Shown in pieces: positions 33,250 to 45,473 of a stretch of DNA of 64,000 nucleotides. The translations under genes were made by a program, and so were the position numbers. The stretch is from Lyophyllum atratum. Lineage: Eukaryota; Basidiomycota; Agaricomycetes; Agaricales; Lyophyllaceae. The DNA lies in contig JACGCN010000032.1 of the NCBI GenBank assembly GCA_014905825.1, positions 124,001 through 188,000 of the forward strand. Direction: 5' to 3'. Below the pieces are notes generated by a model. It saw only the letters and a program-made list of their open reading frames with translations, searched no databases and had not been told where the DNA came from. The first letter of the stretch is position 1. Each line of letters opens with the position of its first letter.

Positions 33250-34763
33250 CGGGAAACTTAGTGGAGTCGACAGACGCAATGAGATAACACGTTGTCTCGT
33301 ACGTCCTTGGCAAAGATCACGAACGAAACAGCTACGCTTGTTTCGCGTTTTGCAATTCATTATCAGCAGCACTTCGTTTCCGCTCTGACTTCAAGTCGTA
33401 GATATGTGTGACAAGCTATCAAGCGCCAACGTTGTTTGCGGGAGATATATAGCAAGATGTAACGACATCTTGACTATGTGCTTCAACAGACAGGCCAGTT
33501 GGTTGTAGATGACGCACTGATGTGAACGCTGCGAATACGTAGGTGTAAATAGCAGCTTAGATGGACTGCATCGATGACACTGGGATGAACTTGTCAGATG
33601 GGTGTAAGCAAAAACGCCGTGGTGATGATTTTCCAATGATAAGGGGGTACGAACTAACAGCAAGTGCGCCATTTTACCATATAGCCCTCGAAGGCCGCGA
33701 ACCGGGTTGTCAGGCATGTTCAGGTGCGAAGATGAAGTGCAAGAACGCCAGGAGGTCCTTCGTTGGCGTTGTCGGAGCTGAACGAATATTAATCCGACTC
33801 GGATTGCCAAAGAAAACTTTCGAGTATTACGCTGTCGGTAAGGCAGCTATAATAGCTCAGGATTTCGACCCATCATCAGTGCGAAAGGTGCGGAAACCAG
33901 TAGTGGCTAGATCTTGATAGGTCCAGATGGGGTATGCGATGGATGGAAACAGGGCCGCACTTGTGGCTGTGTATCTTCGATCCTTTCAGCTAAGTACCAA
34001 CTTGAACTTCTGTCCATTCGACCAGATTCGCTTTTGTTTGACATCCCAGCCCTGCTGGGAACCTGGGAGCGCAAACTCATCGCCCTTTCTTTGCTACGAC
34101 CAACATAACTGTAAAACGACGCCCTTGTAGCACCGGCGAATGGCGGCTCAAAAAAAGAAAAGAAAAATCAAATTCTCCCGACGACCCCCGTCAGCCCCCG
34201 TCCGTGTTCCTCGTAGTATGTCACACCAGGTGTTTCGCAATTACTCAGGGTCCGAGGATGGTGTCGAAAGGGAAGTGGGCCTAAGTGGGCTCATACTTAC
34301 GGAATTTGTGTGTATCCCGGATCCCACGAAAGATGGTGATATGCCAACAATCTCAACCGTCATGGATTTTTCCTCCAGGACACAAGTAGCGCCACCTTCG
34401 ATATTCCCCAGTGCGCTCAATGTCCCGCGAAGACTTTTGAAATCTTTCTCAATGCTTCCCCGGATCCCCCTAGGCGCCCACCAACAATCCCTCGGCTAGC
34501 AGCATTCAATCTGATTCTCGGCTCCTGGGCACCACGGTAACAGTGTATCGTGATTTGATGGCTGCATGACCCTTCCTTTCGTTGTGAAACCCGTTTTGTC
34601 AATGGGCGTCTAATGTGTGCCTGATATCCTATATAATGGTCAGAACATGATCCACTATCCTTCGCCCGGTCGCCCCACTCCATTGCTGGTCAATCCCTTC
34701 TCCGAGTTGCAGGTCAACTAGCTCGTTCATACGCTACTTCCTCTTGCCCTGTTCATCCTCTCT
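33250..34763. other. Spacer between the PL14 genes
   Basis: 1.5 kb. A short open frame at 33561-33917 contains a Cys-rich word but no complete zinc cluster and is not called. The last ~130 bases match the upstream region of PL14 copy 1. Confidence 0.5.
34629..34638 (+). promoter_or_regulatory. TATA box of PL14 copy 2
   Basis: CTATATAATG about 130 bases before the ATG, in the same relative position as in copy 1 and followed by the same downstream words. Confidence 0.6.
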
Positions 34764-35785
34764 ATGTTGTTCTCCACGGTTTTGCTCCTTGCTTCATCTT
34801 CGGTTTTCTCGGTTTTGGCTGCGCCAATTCCTCACAGGAGACAACTAGTAACGAGAGCTGCGAGCGGCGGATGGCCACAATCCACCGGCGGTGACAAGGC
34901 TTCCTTTGGTCTCGCCGGTGGCTTCAAGGCTTCGTTCCTGCATAAGATCGAAGGCCAACCGACTCTGGTCGCTAAATACCCCAAAGGTTCCTACGCCGGG
35001 TCCACAAATCCTGGGATCGCAGGGTTCACTTTCGAGGCTTCGGGTGGATCGTCTGTGAATATAGACAATGCTAAAGAAGTCAAGCTGACCTACCAAATGA
35101 AATTCCCGAAGAATTTCGAATTCGCATGGGGGGGCAAGCTTCCCGGCTTATGTGAGTTCCGGGCTCCAGATACGACTGAGCTGTCATTTCTTACCGGACT
35201 TTCTAGACGGAGGAAGCGATCCTGAAATTGCTGCCAAATGTACTGGTGGACGTCATTCGTACGCGATTCTTTCACTCTTGTTGTTGCAGTATCTAATGGC
35301 GGCGCTCCACAGCGATACTTGCTGGTCTGCACGCTTGATGTGGCGAAAGGACGGCAAGGGCGAGCTTTACGCGTATCTCCCCACCGCAAACCAGAAGCTT
35401 GCCGTTTGCAAAGATAAATGCGACGCTAAATTTGGTGCATCCCTCGGCACTGGTAAATGGACATTCAAGCCCGGCGAATGGACAGAAGTCACCGAGCGCG
35501 TCAAGCTCAACGATGTTGGCCAGAAGAATGGAGAAATTGAAGTGTTAATTGGAGGAGAATCGAAGTATCTCGTTAACGGGTTGCAGCTGAGGGGAGACGA
35601 GAAAGGTCGGATTCTGGGCGTTATGATACATACCTTCTTCGGTGGCAGTACGTCGTTCTCGTCATTCATTCGTCGTCTTTCATTTAATTTCAATACTTAC
35701 AGGCTCCGAAACCAAATACCAGTCACCCAAGAATCAGGAGGCCTATTTCAAAGATTTTGCATTGGAAGTCACACAGAAACTCTAA
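34764..35785 (+). CDS. Secreted polysaccharide lyase family 14 (PL14) protein, copy 2
   Basis: Four exons, 34764-35151, 35207-35258, 35313-35647 and 35703-35785, give about 285 aa. Exons 2-4 have exactly the lengths seen in copy 1 (52, 335 and 83 nt), and exon 1 is three bases shorter, so this is a clear tandem duplicate. It has the same signal peptide (MLFSTVLLLASSS to AAPIPHRR), KLPGLYGGSDPE, TCWSARLMWRKDGKGELYAYLP, RVKLNDVGQKNGEIEVLI and HTFFGGS. Differences cluster in the N-terminal mature region. Secretion points to extracellular polysaccharide degradation or cell-wall/mucilage remodelling. The substrate is not determined by sequence alone. Confidence 0.82.
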
Positions 35786-36462
35786 GGAAGAGGCGTCAGA
35801 GGCGAGTGGGGTCGAGGGAACCTATCTGGGTGGTCTAGTTACCAGGATAGCACGCAATGACAGTGAAACAGCTAAGCTAGCTTCGCAATTCTTTCTATCA
35901 AGTTGGAACGGCGTAGAATCGCCACTCCATGTCATTGCATGTGCACCCTTAATGCACCCCGTTATCCGCTTCGAGCGTCTCGGGCAGACGGAAACTCAAT
36001 CACAACCATTGTGCTCAGAACGATGTAAACGAGCATTTGCTCACGCTATTGCTATTCTCAGTTCTACTGTCATAAACAAGCAACGATGTATGACACGCTG
36101 CCTATGGATTGCGAGAAGAGGTGTGATGACACGTTCAGGGCTGCCGGTACGACAGTACGCACGTCTTAGGCTTATCCACTCGTACTTACACTTTTCTGTC
36201 GTACGCCTTTCTCCTTCACGCTCCGTAGGATTCGTACCATCGACACGATTATCTCAGCTTAGATTCTCTTGATGAACTTGTTCTTTACGCTCCGTAGGAT
36301 TATTTTGGTCTACGCTACTGGGTTCTTACACTTGGTACACTTGTTTACTATGTTTACTATTGTGATATCTACCTCTGCTACATACACTGTCCCGGCTCTA
36401 GATAGGTCTGAGAACATAGGCTAGGATCCAGTGTATGGCTTCGACAACTTTACGTTACACTT
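35786..36462. other. Intergenic
   Basis: 3' flanks of converging genes. Nothing recognised. Confidence 0.5.
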
Positions 36463-37101
36463 CTAGTGACAATGACAATGTGTAAGGGCTGGAAATGCGG
36501 TCCTCAAGCTCGCCCCCAACTCTTCAAGGTGCTGGAGTCTCATTTCAAGATCCTCCGGGGATGGCCAGTTAAACTTCTCATCCATTGCCTTATGTTCCGC
36601 TCGCCTGGAGCTCCTCTAGAAATGCGAGGGATTAAGTTTGCAGGATCGCTTTCATTACTACGATCCTTCATACCTCGACCGCACTAGCCACATGGACGGC
36701 CTCCTTCTCATACTCTTGCGCTGCTTCTTGCATAGCTGCGAACTTTTTCGTCCCAACGAAGGAATGTTTCTTTGCCGCTTGCTCTTGCATGCTGTCTACA
36801 ACAAGTTGTGTCAGTCTGTCGAATAGGGCTATGGTCAGTAGATGGATAGAAGGAGAGTATGGCTAACAACCCACCTACTGCACGAATGCACATGCTTACT
36901 GAACTCGTCGTCGGAGAGCACTCGACTGAACTGTCGTAGTTCTTCTACCGCCTTAGCAAGACTAGCGCTGGCGGCGGTCAGACGGGATGCTATCTGGCTT
37001 GGCTCGTATCTAGTACATGAGCCCAAAGTAAAAAGTTCCACAGCGAACTTTGAGCGGGTACTGATACTAGCTGAGGAAGACGCGGTGTTTCGACTGGCCA
37101 T
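36463..37101 (-). CDS. Small coiled-coil hypothetical protein (about 163 aa)
   Basis: Four exons join in frame (minus strand): 37101-37049, 37009-36879, 36828-36674 and 36615-36463. I do not recognise a named family. The product is almost entirely helical and heptad-like: QIASRLTAASASLAKAVEEL, LFDRLTQLVVDSMQEQAAKK, FAAMQEAAQEYEKEAVHV and LEMRLQHLEELGASLRTAF. The tail is His/Cys-rich (HCHCH). Open frames on the opposite strand are shadows. The first intron is short (39 nt) and is the least certain junction. No membrane segment or signal peptide is seen. Confidence 0.5.
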
Positions 37102-38372
37102 TCAAGAAGTTGGGAGTTACGTGCAGAAGTTTTTGGGAGATGCGGTGACTCGGATGCGCATGTCTGCATTTAAGTCAGACGGCTTGAGCAGATGGGCGTG
37201 TAAGTGCCCTGCACGACAGAGACTCCGAATCCGGGAAGGGACTCCGAATCCAGAACAACGGTCAATCGGATATGCCATGGCAAGCACAAAGAGGTCTCGA
37301 GTTAAGTACAAAGCAATTTGAATGGGCGCCCGAAGGAGTTATTTGATCCATCACACTTACTTACCACATAGACCTAACATAGACCCCCAGACGCCCACAA
37401 GCGTCCTCAATTTTCAAGTTACTGCCCTTCGTCGCTCTTGTTCTCTATCCTGAAGCATGTTCCATCCGACCCGCGCTCCGACTGCATGGCCGATTCCCCT
37501 GTGACTCAGTTCCGTCGTTATCCCAACCCTTCAGCCTCCCGTGGAAATCTGTGGAAATCAATGAGCCATATCAGCGGAACTCCACTTACGGGGATGGCCA
37601 TTTAGAGTGTCTTGTACTCTCCTTGATTCTCAACTTCCACGAGGTTGGTCTAGGATCCCAAACGGTCTCATTGCTCCATAAATTCGTAGACAGAAGTTTA
37701 GAGGTAGCCGCACACTTGGTGGCTCGAATCTTGTATATCCCCTAGCCCTCATTTGCCGCTAATCTTCTGACGAGGGCTAAAGCTTGGTACAGACTTTGAC
37801 TGCCTCCAATCATTTCATAGCGCTCGTCACGATGGCCTTTGACAGCGAGACAGACATCCTCCCGAACTTCACGATAGCGTCCGGATTTTCCTTCAAGTGA
37901 GGGTAAGCGTTGGCATGACTTTCAGCACAATAATCTAGAACTAACGCCAGTTCCCTGGATAGCTTGCACCACTGACACAGACTCGACACTGGCGGCACAT
38001 TGTCCCAGAGAGGAGTCCTCGCCCACAAAATCGCTAGATTCGGGGATTGGTCTTGAATTATAACTTTGGGGAAGAGCGTCCGTATGGCCGCACTCCCTGT
38101 ATCCCTGCACCTTCGGACATGGGGTTACATATGTTTTTTACGCATGTTACTTTACATCCTGAATTGGCCGCGTTAGAATTGAGCAGCCCTATAGTAAAAA
38201 ACTGTATTGCCACCACCGACCTGTGCGTGTATCGACACAGTGTGCATAGGATATATACAACAAAGACGGGCAGAATGCCCTTCCATCCCTGCCCACATCC
38301 GTCTCCTCCGTCTTCCCGCCTCCCCCGCGCCTCTTCAGGCGAACGAACAATATATATGGCATATGGTACACC
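37102..38372. other. Intergenic, 1.3 kb
   Basis: A minus-strand frame at 37810-38028 (containing CQWCKLSRELALVLDY and AYPHLKENPDAIVKFG) has protein-like texture, but I found no start or partner exons. It may be a gene remnant. Confidence 0.35.
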
Positions 38373-39787
38373 CTAACCGGTCTTATTCTTACTTCTCTTC
38401 CCGACCTGGGCCTGGAAGCCGCTCTTGATGGCGTTGACACTGCGCCTACTGCCACAAGACTCGCACGCCATGAAGAAGATACGGTTCTCTTTTGTCAGAA
38501 GCGTGTCTGGCGATTTACACGTCTTGCATGTCACGTATTCGACTAGGGTAGTGATTGGTCAGCATGATTTCAGGGCCAAGGGAAAGGAGGTAGGGCATAA
38601 ACTGAGATGGGGATGCGGGCTAAGGCGGGTGAAGGCGGGGATACAAGGTAGGAAAAGGCAGGATGGGGGAAAACTTACCGATGTACCGTCGTAGGACATT
38701 CTCAACCTGCTTTTGCTGGAAGCGACCCTTGATGACGAGACGACCGGCACCATCTACACTTCCTGTTGTACCCATTTCGGAGAACAGGAACTGAATGACA
38801 TGTTCGGGCTAAAGTTCACGCGACCAATTAGTAAGACGTATTTTTAGGAAAGAGCCAAAGATGACTGACCTGGCGATGCATCTTCTTGCAAATGTCGGTG
38901 ACGTTGGCAAAAATTGATTTCTTGTTGCCTTCGCGATGGATGGAGGGGGGTGCGATGGTGTACCGTTTTTGAGAGGAGCTGGAGAGGAGCGAGGGGTTGG
39001 CGGCGTGTAGTGATGCATAGAAACGAGTCAGGAGCTGCGGAAGATGTTAGTGTGGTGTTTTTGTATGCAGGGGGCCAATATAACGAACCTCTGGATATAC
39101 GTAGTCCCGGTCGCTCTTCAGCCATGCCTCGTTGCCGGCTTCGACACCAACGGGAGCATCGGCTTGTGCGAATGGATCATCACCCAGATCCGCGTCGTCG
39201 AGATGGTCAAGATTAGGGTTCGGTTCGCCCTCCTCATCTTCGTCGTCGGCAGCAGTAGACGTTTTCGCCTTGTCCACGTTGAGTTCCTTCTCGAAGGCGT
39301 CGAGATCGAAAGCAGCCTTTTTCTTGCTCGATTTCTTCTTCTTCTTGATATCCGAGAAGTCCAAGTCCTCTGAGGTGATCGCAGGCGCAGTAGCCTCTGA
39401 CGGTGCTACGGTCGGTGTGGACGTTCCAGAGTCATCTCCCTGTGAGGTCTAGGTTAGGCGAAAATAAAACATTACATCTAGGGGACTTACGAAATCCATT
39501 GGTATCTCCTTCTTCTTTTTCTTCTTCTTGAGATCCCCAAACATCGCTTTGAAGTCGTCATCCTCCTTCTTCTTCTCTGCACCTTCCTCCCCGTTCGCCT
39601 TCATAAGCTCATGTGCCGTCTTTGGCCCTAGATCGACCGCATCTCCGTTAATTGTGGTACTGTCGATGGTCTCTGGTGCGGGCGCAGTGGGATCAGCCTC
39701 AGCACCGAGCGGATCCTCTGTGAAGGCGACCTGCTTCTTCTTTCTCTTCTTGAGTGAAGGGTCGAATAGTGGTTCCTCTGAGGCCAT
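38373..39787 (-). CDS. SUI3: Translation initiation factor eIF2 subunit beta
   Basis: Five exons (minus strand) 39787-39491, 39439-39089, 39034-38870, 38808-38679 and 38542-38373 give about 370 aa. eIF2 carries initiator Met-tRNA to the 40S ribosome, and the beta subunit contacts eIF5 and eIF2B. The N-terminal half has the three lysine blocks expected for this subunit (KKRKKKQ, KKKKKKK and [10 protein letters not shown]). The C-terminal half has the conserved core [40 protein letters not shown] and [21 protein letters not shown]. It ends with the C2-C2 zinc ribbon [11 protein letters not shown]...[10 protein letters not shown]. All hallmark features are present. Confidence 0.95.
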
Positions 39788-39942
39788 GGTAGTGGATTAG
39801 ATATAAGATTGAGATTTTGTAATGGACGGTCAATGACAACTGACTCAAACTGTTTTGGAACTCCGACGCTCCGTGGGAAAGCTGCACGCGAAAGCCGAGA
39901 GTGCCCGACTAAAATCTGCTGTCCCCCTCACCAAACTCCTCG
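39788..39942. promoter_or_regulatory. Divergent promoter region, eIF2-beta / ATP synthase gamma
   Basis: 155 bases separate the two start codons, so both housekeeping genes share a bidirectional promoter region. No TATA box is obvious. Confidence 0.6.
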
Positions 39943-41162
39943 ATGCTCGCTCGTCGTACTCTCTCCCGCGTCGTCGCCCAGCGCGAGGCACCCAGCCATG
40001 CCCGCAACATGGCCACCCTGCGCGAGATTGAGCTGCGTCTCAAGTCTGTACGCAACATCCAGAAAATCACAAATGTGTGTCACCACCTTGGTTAACGTAG
40101 AGGAGACGGAATTCACCGTGTCTTTGTTCATAGTCGATGAAGGTCGTGGCTTCGACGAAGCTTGCGAAAGCCCAGAGGGCCATGCGCGCCGGCAAGCAGT
40201 ACGGTATTGCCAATGCTGGTAAGGAGCTTACTCGTGGAAACATACATAAAACATAACTGTTATTTCCAGAGGTGTTCGCTCACTCTTCAACGGACAAGCC
40301 GAGTCCCCACAAGCTCTTCGTTGTCATCTCCTCCGACAAGGGACTCTGCGGTGGTATCCACTCTTCCGTCAGCAAGGCCACGCGTAAGGCTTTAGCTAAC
40401 GCCGACGATTCTCCCCTGGTCTCGTCCAAACACGACTTTGGCACCGACCCCTCCGTGAAGGCGAGCACATCTTCCAAAGAGATCGATCCCAGCTCCCCCA
40501 TCATGGTTATCGGTGACAAGTCGAAGGCCCAGCTCCTCCGGTCTCTAAGCCCTAACTTCCGCCTCACGTTCAACCAGATTGGCAGGGACATCCCCACATT
40601 CGCTGATGCTGCTAGCATTGCAGACCTTATTGTTAAGAGTGGCGTCCATTACGATTCTGTTGTCATCATCTACAACAGGTTCGTGTCCGCCATCTCCTAT
40701 GAGGCTGCCGCCATGGAAGTGAAGGGTGAGGAGGGACTGAAGGATAGCAGTGCGTGTCTTATGTCGCTTTTACCATCGAGCATGCTGACCGCGTTTTTTC
40801 GCAGATGCCTTCAAGGCATACGAGAACGAGGATGATGTCACCAAGGACCTGGCTGAATTCTCCCTCGCTAACGCCATCTTTGCCACTTTGACTGAAAGCC
40901 ACGCTTGCGAGCAGAGTTCTCGGTACGATTCTTGATCTGCCTTCCTTTATTTCACTTATTCTCGTATCATAGTCGCAATGCCATGGACAACGCTTCCAAG
41001 AATGCCGGCGAGATGATCAATTCCCTCCAGATGCAGTACAATCGCGGTCGCCAAGCTGCGATCACAAACGAGCTCGTTGATATCATTACTGGTATGTATT
41101 CTTATTCTTGCACGCGTTTCGAACACAGCTGACAACTACTCTTAGGTGCAAGTGCGCTCTAG
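39943..41162 (+). CDS. ATP3: Mitochondrial F1Fo ATP synthase subunit gamma
   Basis: Six exons, 39943-40074, 40134-40218, 40270-40749, 40805-40922, 40973-41091 and 41146-41162, give about 316 aa. Gamma is the rotating central stalk of F1. A mitochondrial presequence is evident ([16 protein letters not shown], rich in Arg and lacking acids at the start), followed by [21 protein letters not shown] and [17 protein letters not shown]. The central domain has [16 protein letters not shown]. The C-terminal helix has [20 protein letters not shown] and [23 protein letters not shown], which is the family signature. Nothing unusual except that the last exon is only 17 nt. Confidence 0.96.
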
Positions 41163-42262
41163 ACAGGCCAGACTACGTACACAAAATCTTCGTAGACCTT
41201 ACTTACCTCGGCCTTTGTCAACATTCGATGAACGTGTAACAGGCATCGTTGAATACCTTTGAACATACTGCGATCGTGATCAAGATAACGTAACTCCGGG
41301 GACGAGTAAGGTTCGCCTGACAACTTCCATCTAGATGCTCGCCCTTGATGTACGTGTATGCAACACATACGGCCGATGTCAAAGTATGGAAGATTACCGG
41401 AGCTACACGATCTCTAACCTGGTTTCAGCATCCCTGTCAAGCAACCACGATTTCCCATCGTCCCAGCCTCAATATCTTGACTTCCAACCAATTGCATCCT
41501 TCATGTTAGGCTAATTCGACAAACAGGTGACTTAATAAATACCCTTGCGGAATAACCTTTTTCCCGGCTCATGCGTTAAATGGGCGACCTCTTTGGCATT
41601 GCGCCACAATTTCCATGATCCGTGACCCTGCCAGGGCTGGCGAACTACCCGTGAGTACGACCACGGCATCGGCATGCCCAATTTGCATTCAAAAGACGGG
41701 TACGTTGTCCCAAACCCCAATGGAGGGTAGATAAGCTGATATACCCTCGCCGCTATTTATTCTTATCAATTAAGACATCTTTCATGAAAGGTGGACATCA
41801 CCTTTCTACAACCTCACGTTTGTTAATCTCCTGAACACAAAAGGTGCAAGATCCTGCTGAATCCCAGCCTAATTTCCGTTCAATCACAAATCATCTTCAA
41901 TCTGATTTTCGCACGTCAACCCGGAAGCACATGGGAGAGCATGGGAGCCGGATATATCAGTCGACCTCGCCATTTATATAAACTCCAAAGCCGATGCCGC
42001 AGGAACGCACCGCCGGCTGGAGTTACGCTAACCCCTTTCGCTGTTTGCTCAGGTCCACGCCAGCGAAATCATCAGAAGACGTGTATATGTACAAGGTCAT
42101 AAATACGGCAAATCTTATCGAGATGGATGGCGTGTCAGCGCATACTACATATAGCACATGCTAGGGGCGGGTTCTTAGGGCCTGGCTTGCGCGTTTTGAC
42201 CCCACCACTGCGAGAGACGGAGCAGCGAGAACAGGACAAGGCCTCACTTTAGAACGAGCACA
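41163..42262. other. Intergenic, 1.1 kb
   Basis: 3' flank of the ATP synthase gene and promoter of the transporter gene. Nothing recognised. Confidence 0.55.
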
Positions 42263-44361
42263 ATGAGTGCGACTACTGGGGTACGTTGACTTCTCTTGGC
42301 TTTCAGGGTCCCGCTAATAGTCTTCGCTTCGACGTATGCTTTGTAGGAGTCGAAAATGACTACGCTGCACGATGAGCCATTGGATTCCGAAAAGGGCGGC
42401 AGCAGTGCCTTCAAGGCTCCACCGCTGGTTATCAACGTCCAGGATGGTGTGGAGTTTCCGGAGGGGGGGCTGAGAGCGTGGTCCGTGCTACTAGGAGTGT
42501 AAGCCCGTTTCCCTGCAGATGTCTGTGTTGGCCCTGAAAGGCAGTTTGCTTCGTGCTGGCAGGTGGATCCTCCAGTTCTGCACCTTTGGGTATGTGCACA
42601 CCGTCCCACTCGCGGTCGCTGCCTGCTAATGACCCACAATCCTCCAGCTATACAAACGCGTATGGGGTTTACAATGGTAGGTGTCAAATTTACACAGCAA
42701 CCTTGTACTCGAGTATTAAAGGTGCTGACACGGAAGGTCTTCTAGACTTCTACGTACGAGACTATCTGCATGAGAAGTATACCTCATCGCAAATAAGGTG
42801 CGTCTTCTTTCTAAAGGCTACGATCGTTCACTGACCTGAAAGCAGTTGGATAGGCAGTACGCAGCTTCTGCTCGTCCTCTCCATTGGGCTGTTTTCGGGC
42901 CGAGCGTTCGATACCGGTTACTTGTTTGTCCAGCCATTCTCCTCCCAGTGCTTCCTGGCTGACACGACCAACAGCTACCATCTTATGATTGGCGGATCCC
43001 TGCTTTTCGTTTTCTGCATCTTCATGATTTCATTAACGCAGCCAGGCCAATATTACCAGGTCTATTCCTCGCAGTCTCTTTACCTACGGACGCTTACTGC
43101 GCGCACGGAACTAGATCTTTTTGGCACAGGGATTGGGCTTAGGCACTGCCGTCGGCATCACCTACGTTCCCGGTGTTAGCATTCTATCGCATTACTTCCG
43201 CCGGCGGCGTGCACTGGCTATGGGGATCGCAGTCTCGGTACGAGCACTCTACACTACACACGGAAACAGCATGTTAACCAGGTGCATGAACTTCGTAGGG
43301 GTCTGGTGTGGGCGGCGCTGTGCATCCTATCATGCTCAATCGAATGTTCCATGGCCCTATCGGCTTCCACAATGGTGTCCGAGCAAGTGGCGCGCTTGTG
43401 GGCGGTCTCCTTATTATTGCCATTCTCCTCATGAAGCCGCGGCTCCCACCCACCTCGAGGAAGCAGGGCAGCACGCTCGCCGATTTGCGGATCTTCCTTC
43501 GGGACCCGCCGTATGTCATCATGGTCATCGGGTAAGGGACATCCTTGTCCTTCAAACTGGTTCCTCCCACTTACGGGGACGTGCGGATATAGAACGGTCC
43601 TTGTCTTTTCAGGGCTTTACTTTCCAATCTTTTTCCTCCAGCTGAACGCCATCAAGAATGGCATCAACCAGAACCTCGCGTTCTACACGGTTAGTACTGG
43701 CTTCTCCTCCTTGTCAACTATAGATGAACATGCACCTTGTGCGCTGTACAGCTCGTCATCCTCAACGGGGCGAGTACTGTAGGCCGGGTCCTACCGAACC
43801 TTCTGGTTGCGCGCACAGGGGTCCTTAATGTCATGATTCCCAGCGTTTTAATAAGTGGCCTACTTGTGTTCTGTTTTCTCGCACTCAAGAATGCCGCGGG
43901 TACGATCGTGTTTGCCATTCTCTACGGTTTTTTTTTCGGGCGCATGTGGGTCCAAGACGTTCAACGTCGCTTCTTAGCTGCGCGGCTGATCTTTTGATCG
44001 CAGATGCTAGTCTTCTCAGTCCCATGATAGCGTCTCTTGCCAAGACGGATTCAGAGATCGGCGCACGATTGGGTGTCTGCTTTGCTTTTACTGGTGCGAT
44101 TTATCAATCCGTCTTTCCGTCTTCTTCGGAGTCTCATCCTTTAATGCAGGTCTTGGCGGTCTCGTCGGTATGTTCTATTCCAAGTGCTATGACATCCTCT
44201 AACGCAGCATAGGAACGCCTGTTGCTGGTGCTTTACTTTCAACGGACTTCATTTGGTGGAGGCCAAGCCTCTTTGCAGGGATCTGTGTTTTTACTGGAGG
44301 TCTGTGTTTTACCTTGACTAGAATGCTAGTCGCGAGGAATAAGGGAACTTCTTGGTTATGA
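42263..44361 (+). CDS. MFS transporter, monocarboxylate transporter (MCT)-like
   Basis: About 14 exons. The first are 42263-42280, 42347-42498, 42563-42589, 42648-42676, 42746-42797, 42846-42923, 42975-43059, 43115-43237, 43299-43531 and 43593-43689. One starts at 43752, and the last three are about 44007-44093, 44150-44167 and 44213-44361. A hydrophilic N-terminus leads into EFPEGGLRAWSVLLGVWILQFCTFGYTNAYGVY, the start of helix 1 in fungal MCT-like carriers. About twelve membrane helices follow, with GLGLGTAVGITYVPGVSILSHYFRRRRALAMG and SGSGVGGAVHPI. The substrate is probably a monocarboxylate or riboflavin-like solute, but it is not determinable here. The splice between helix 'FAILYGFFF' and 'ASLLSPMIASL' (about 43925-44007) is unresolved. 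Confidence 0.82.
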
Positions 44362-45473
44362 TTCCTCGGTCGACATTCACGCCAACTAAAATTATGGTAA
44401 AGCAAAAACCCTCATGGTCTGTGTTCTGTAACTTAACGCCCAGAGATGCTCTTAATAAATGAGATATATAAAGCTCCTGGACAGTCAACGCCATGACAAA
44501 GCTTTGATGCTTCTTTCGAAATCTCGATCCTCAGGAATCAAGGGTCATGAAGATAGATGCTACCTGGTTCGGGGGTTTGAAGGGGGAAACAGCGATTGAT
44601 GGACCCATAGGAGTTGTTATAGTTCATGGGAGGGTCTTCAGGTAAAGGTCGTCGAACCCTAAGTCCCATTTATCTTATCCCAAGTGTGCACACTGCGTAT
44701 CGGGACTTCGCAAGCGGATAAGAGATCTGAGGCTTTTAGAAGAGCACTCTCTCCGGGCGCCTAGATATTGGATGTGCATAGCGCACTCCTCTTGGTCTGA
44801 CGAGACGCTCAGAGTCTGCGGAGGTGGTCCCCCGATTTCCCTCCATTATGCAGAGCTTCAGCTACTAGTGAGAGGCACAAAACACTGGAATGTATCGTTC
44901 GGGGCAAGTGATGCATATGTGAAGTTAATCAAGTCCAACGCTGTTGCTTCGAGTGTGTTTGTCTACAATAGATTGCATCGCACTGCAATACAACCGACAG
45001 AAAGGCTGTGAGGCGTTTCTCGTGAAACATTCATGGCAGTGCATGTCTGTATGGCGTCGATCTCCGTGCTTTTCTGAGGTCCTGAGTTTATCGTGCGAGT
45101 GCATGCTGCATGACTCCTGAAAACCGGTACATGCGACATGAGATACAGGAAGAACACGAACGTGTGTAACACTCTGATGACGTTTGTGTGGGATCTCGCT
45201 ATCACACAGCCAACATGTAAGTCAAAATGCACGAGGATCGAGCGTGGATGCCATTGCTGGCACATAAGCCTCGTTTTTCAAGCTGTCACCGGTTTGCTAG
45301 TCCGTTGGCCGCGCTCTAGGGCCTGCCTGTGACAGATCAGCAGAAACTTCGAGGCATGCAAGTGATTTGGAGTTCGCGGGAAGGTGACTTGGTCATGAGT
45401 CCCTTTAAGTGACCCTATCGGAGGGCGAAAGTGTTTAACACCTCTACGTTCGCTTCACCAACTATACTCATAG
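44362..45473. other. Intergenic, 1.1 kb
   Basis: 3' flank of the transporter gene and promoter of the first stand-alone GTPase gene. No other gene recognised. Confidence 0.5.
45401..45410 (+). promoter_or_regulatory. Conserved CCCTTTAAGT element upstream of GTPase gene
   Basis: Lies about 65-70 bases before the ATG at 45474. Closely related words occur at similar distances before two other paralogues (see 51190-51203 and 53994-54005, both minus strand). Probably the core promoter. Confidence 0.45.

Noticed and set aside
33561..33917. Possible Zn2Cys6 protein (contains CQACSGAKMKC)
   Set aside because: Only half of a binuclear cluster is present, with no basic region or other exons, and the rest has random texture.
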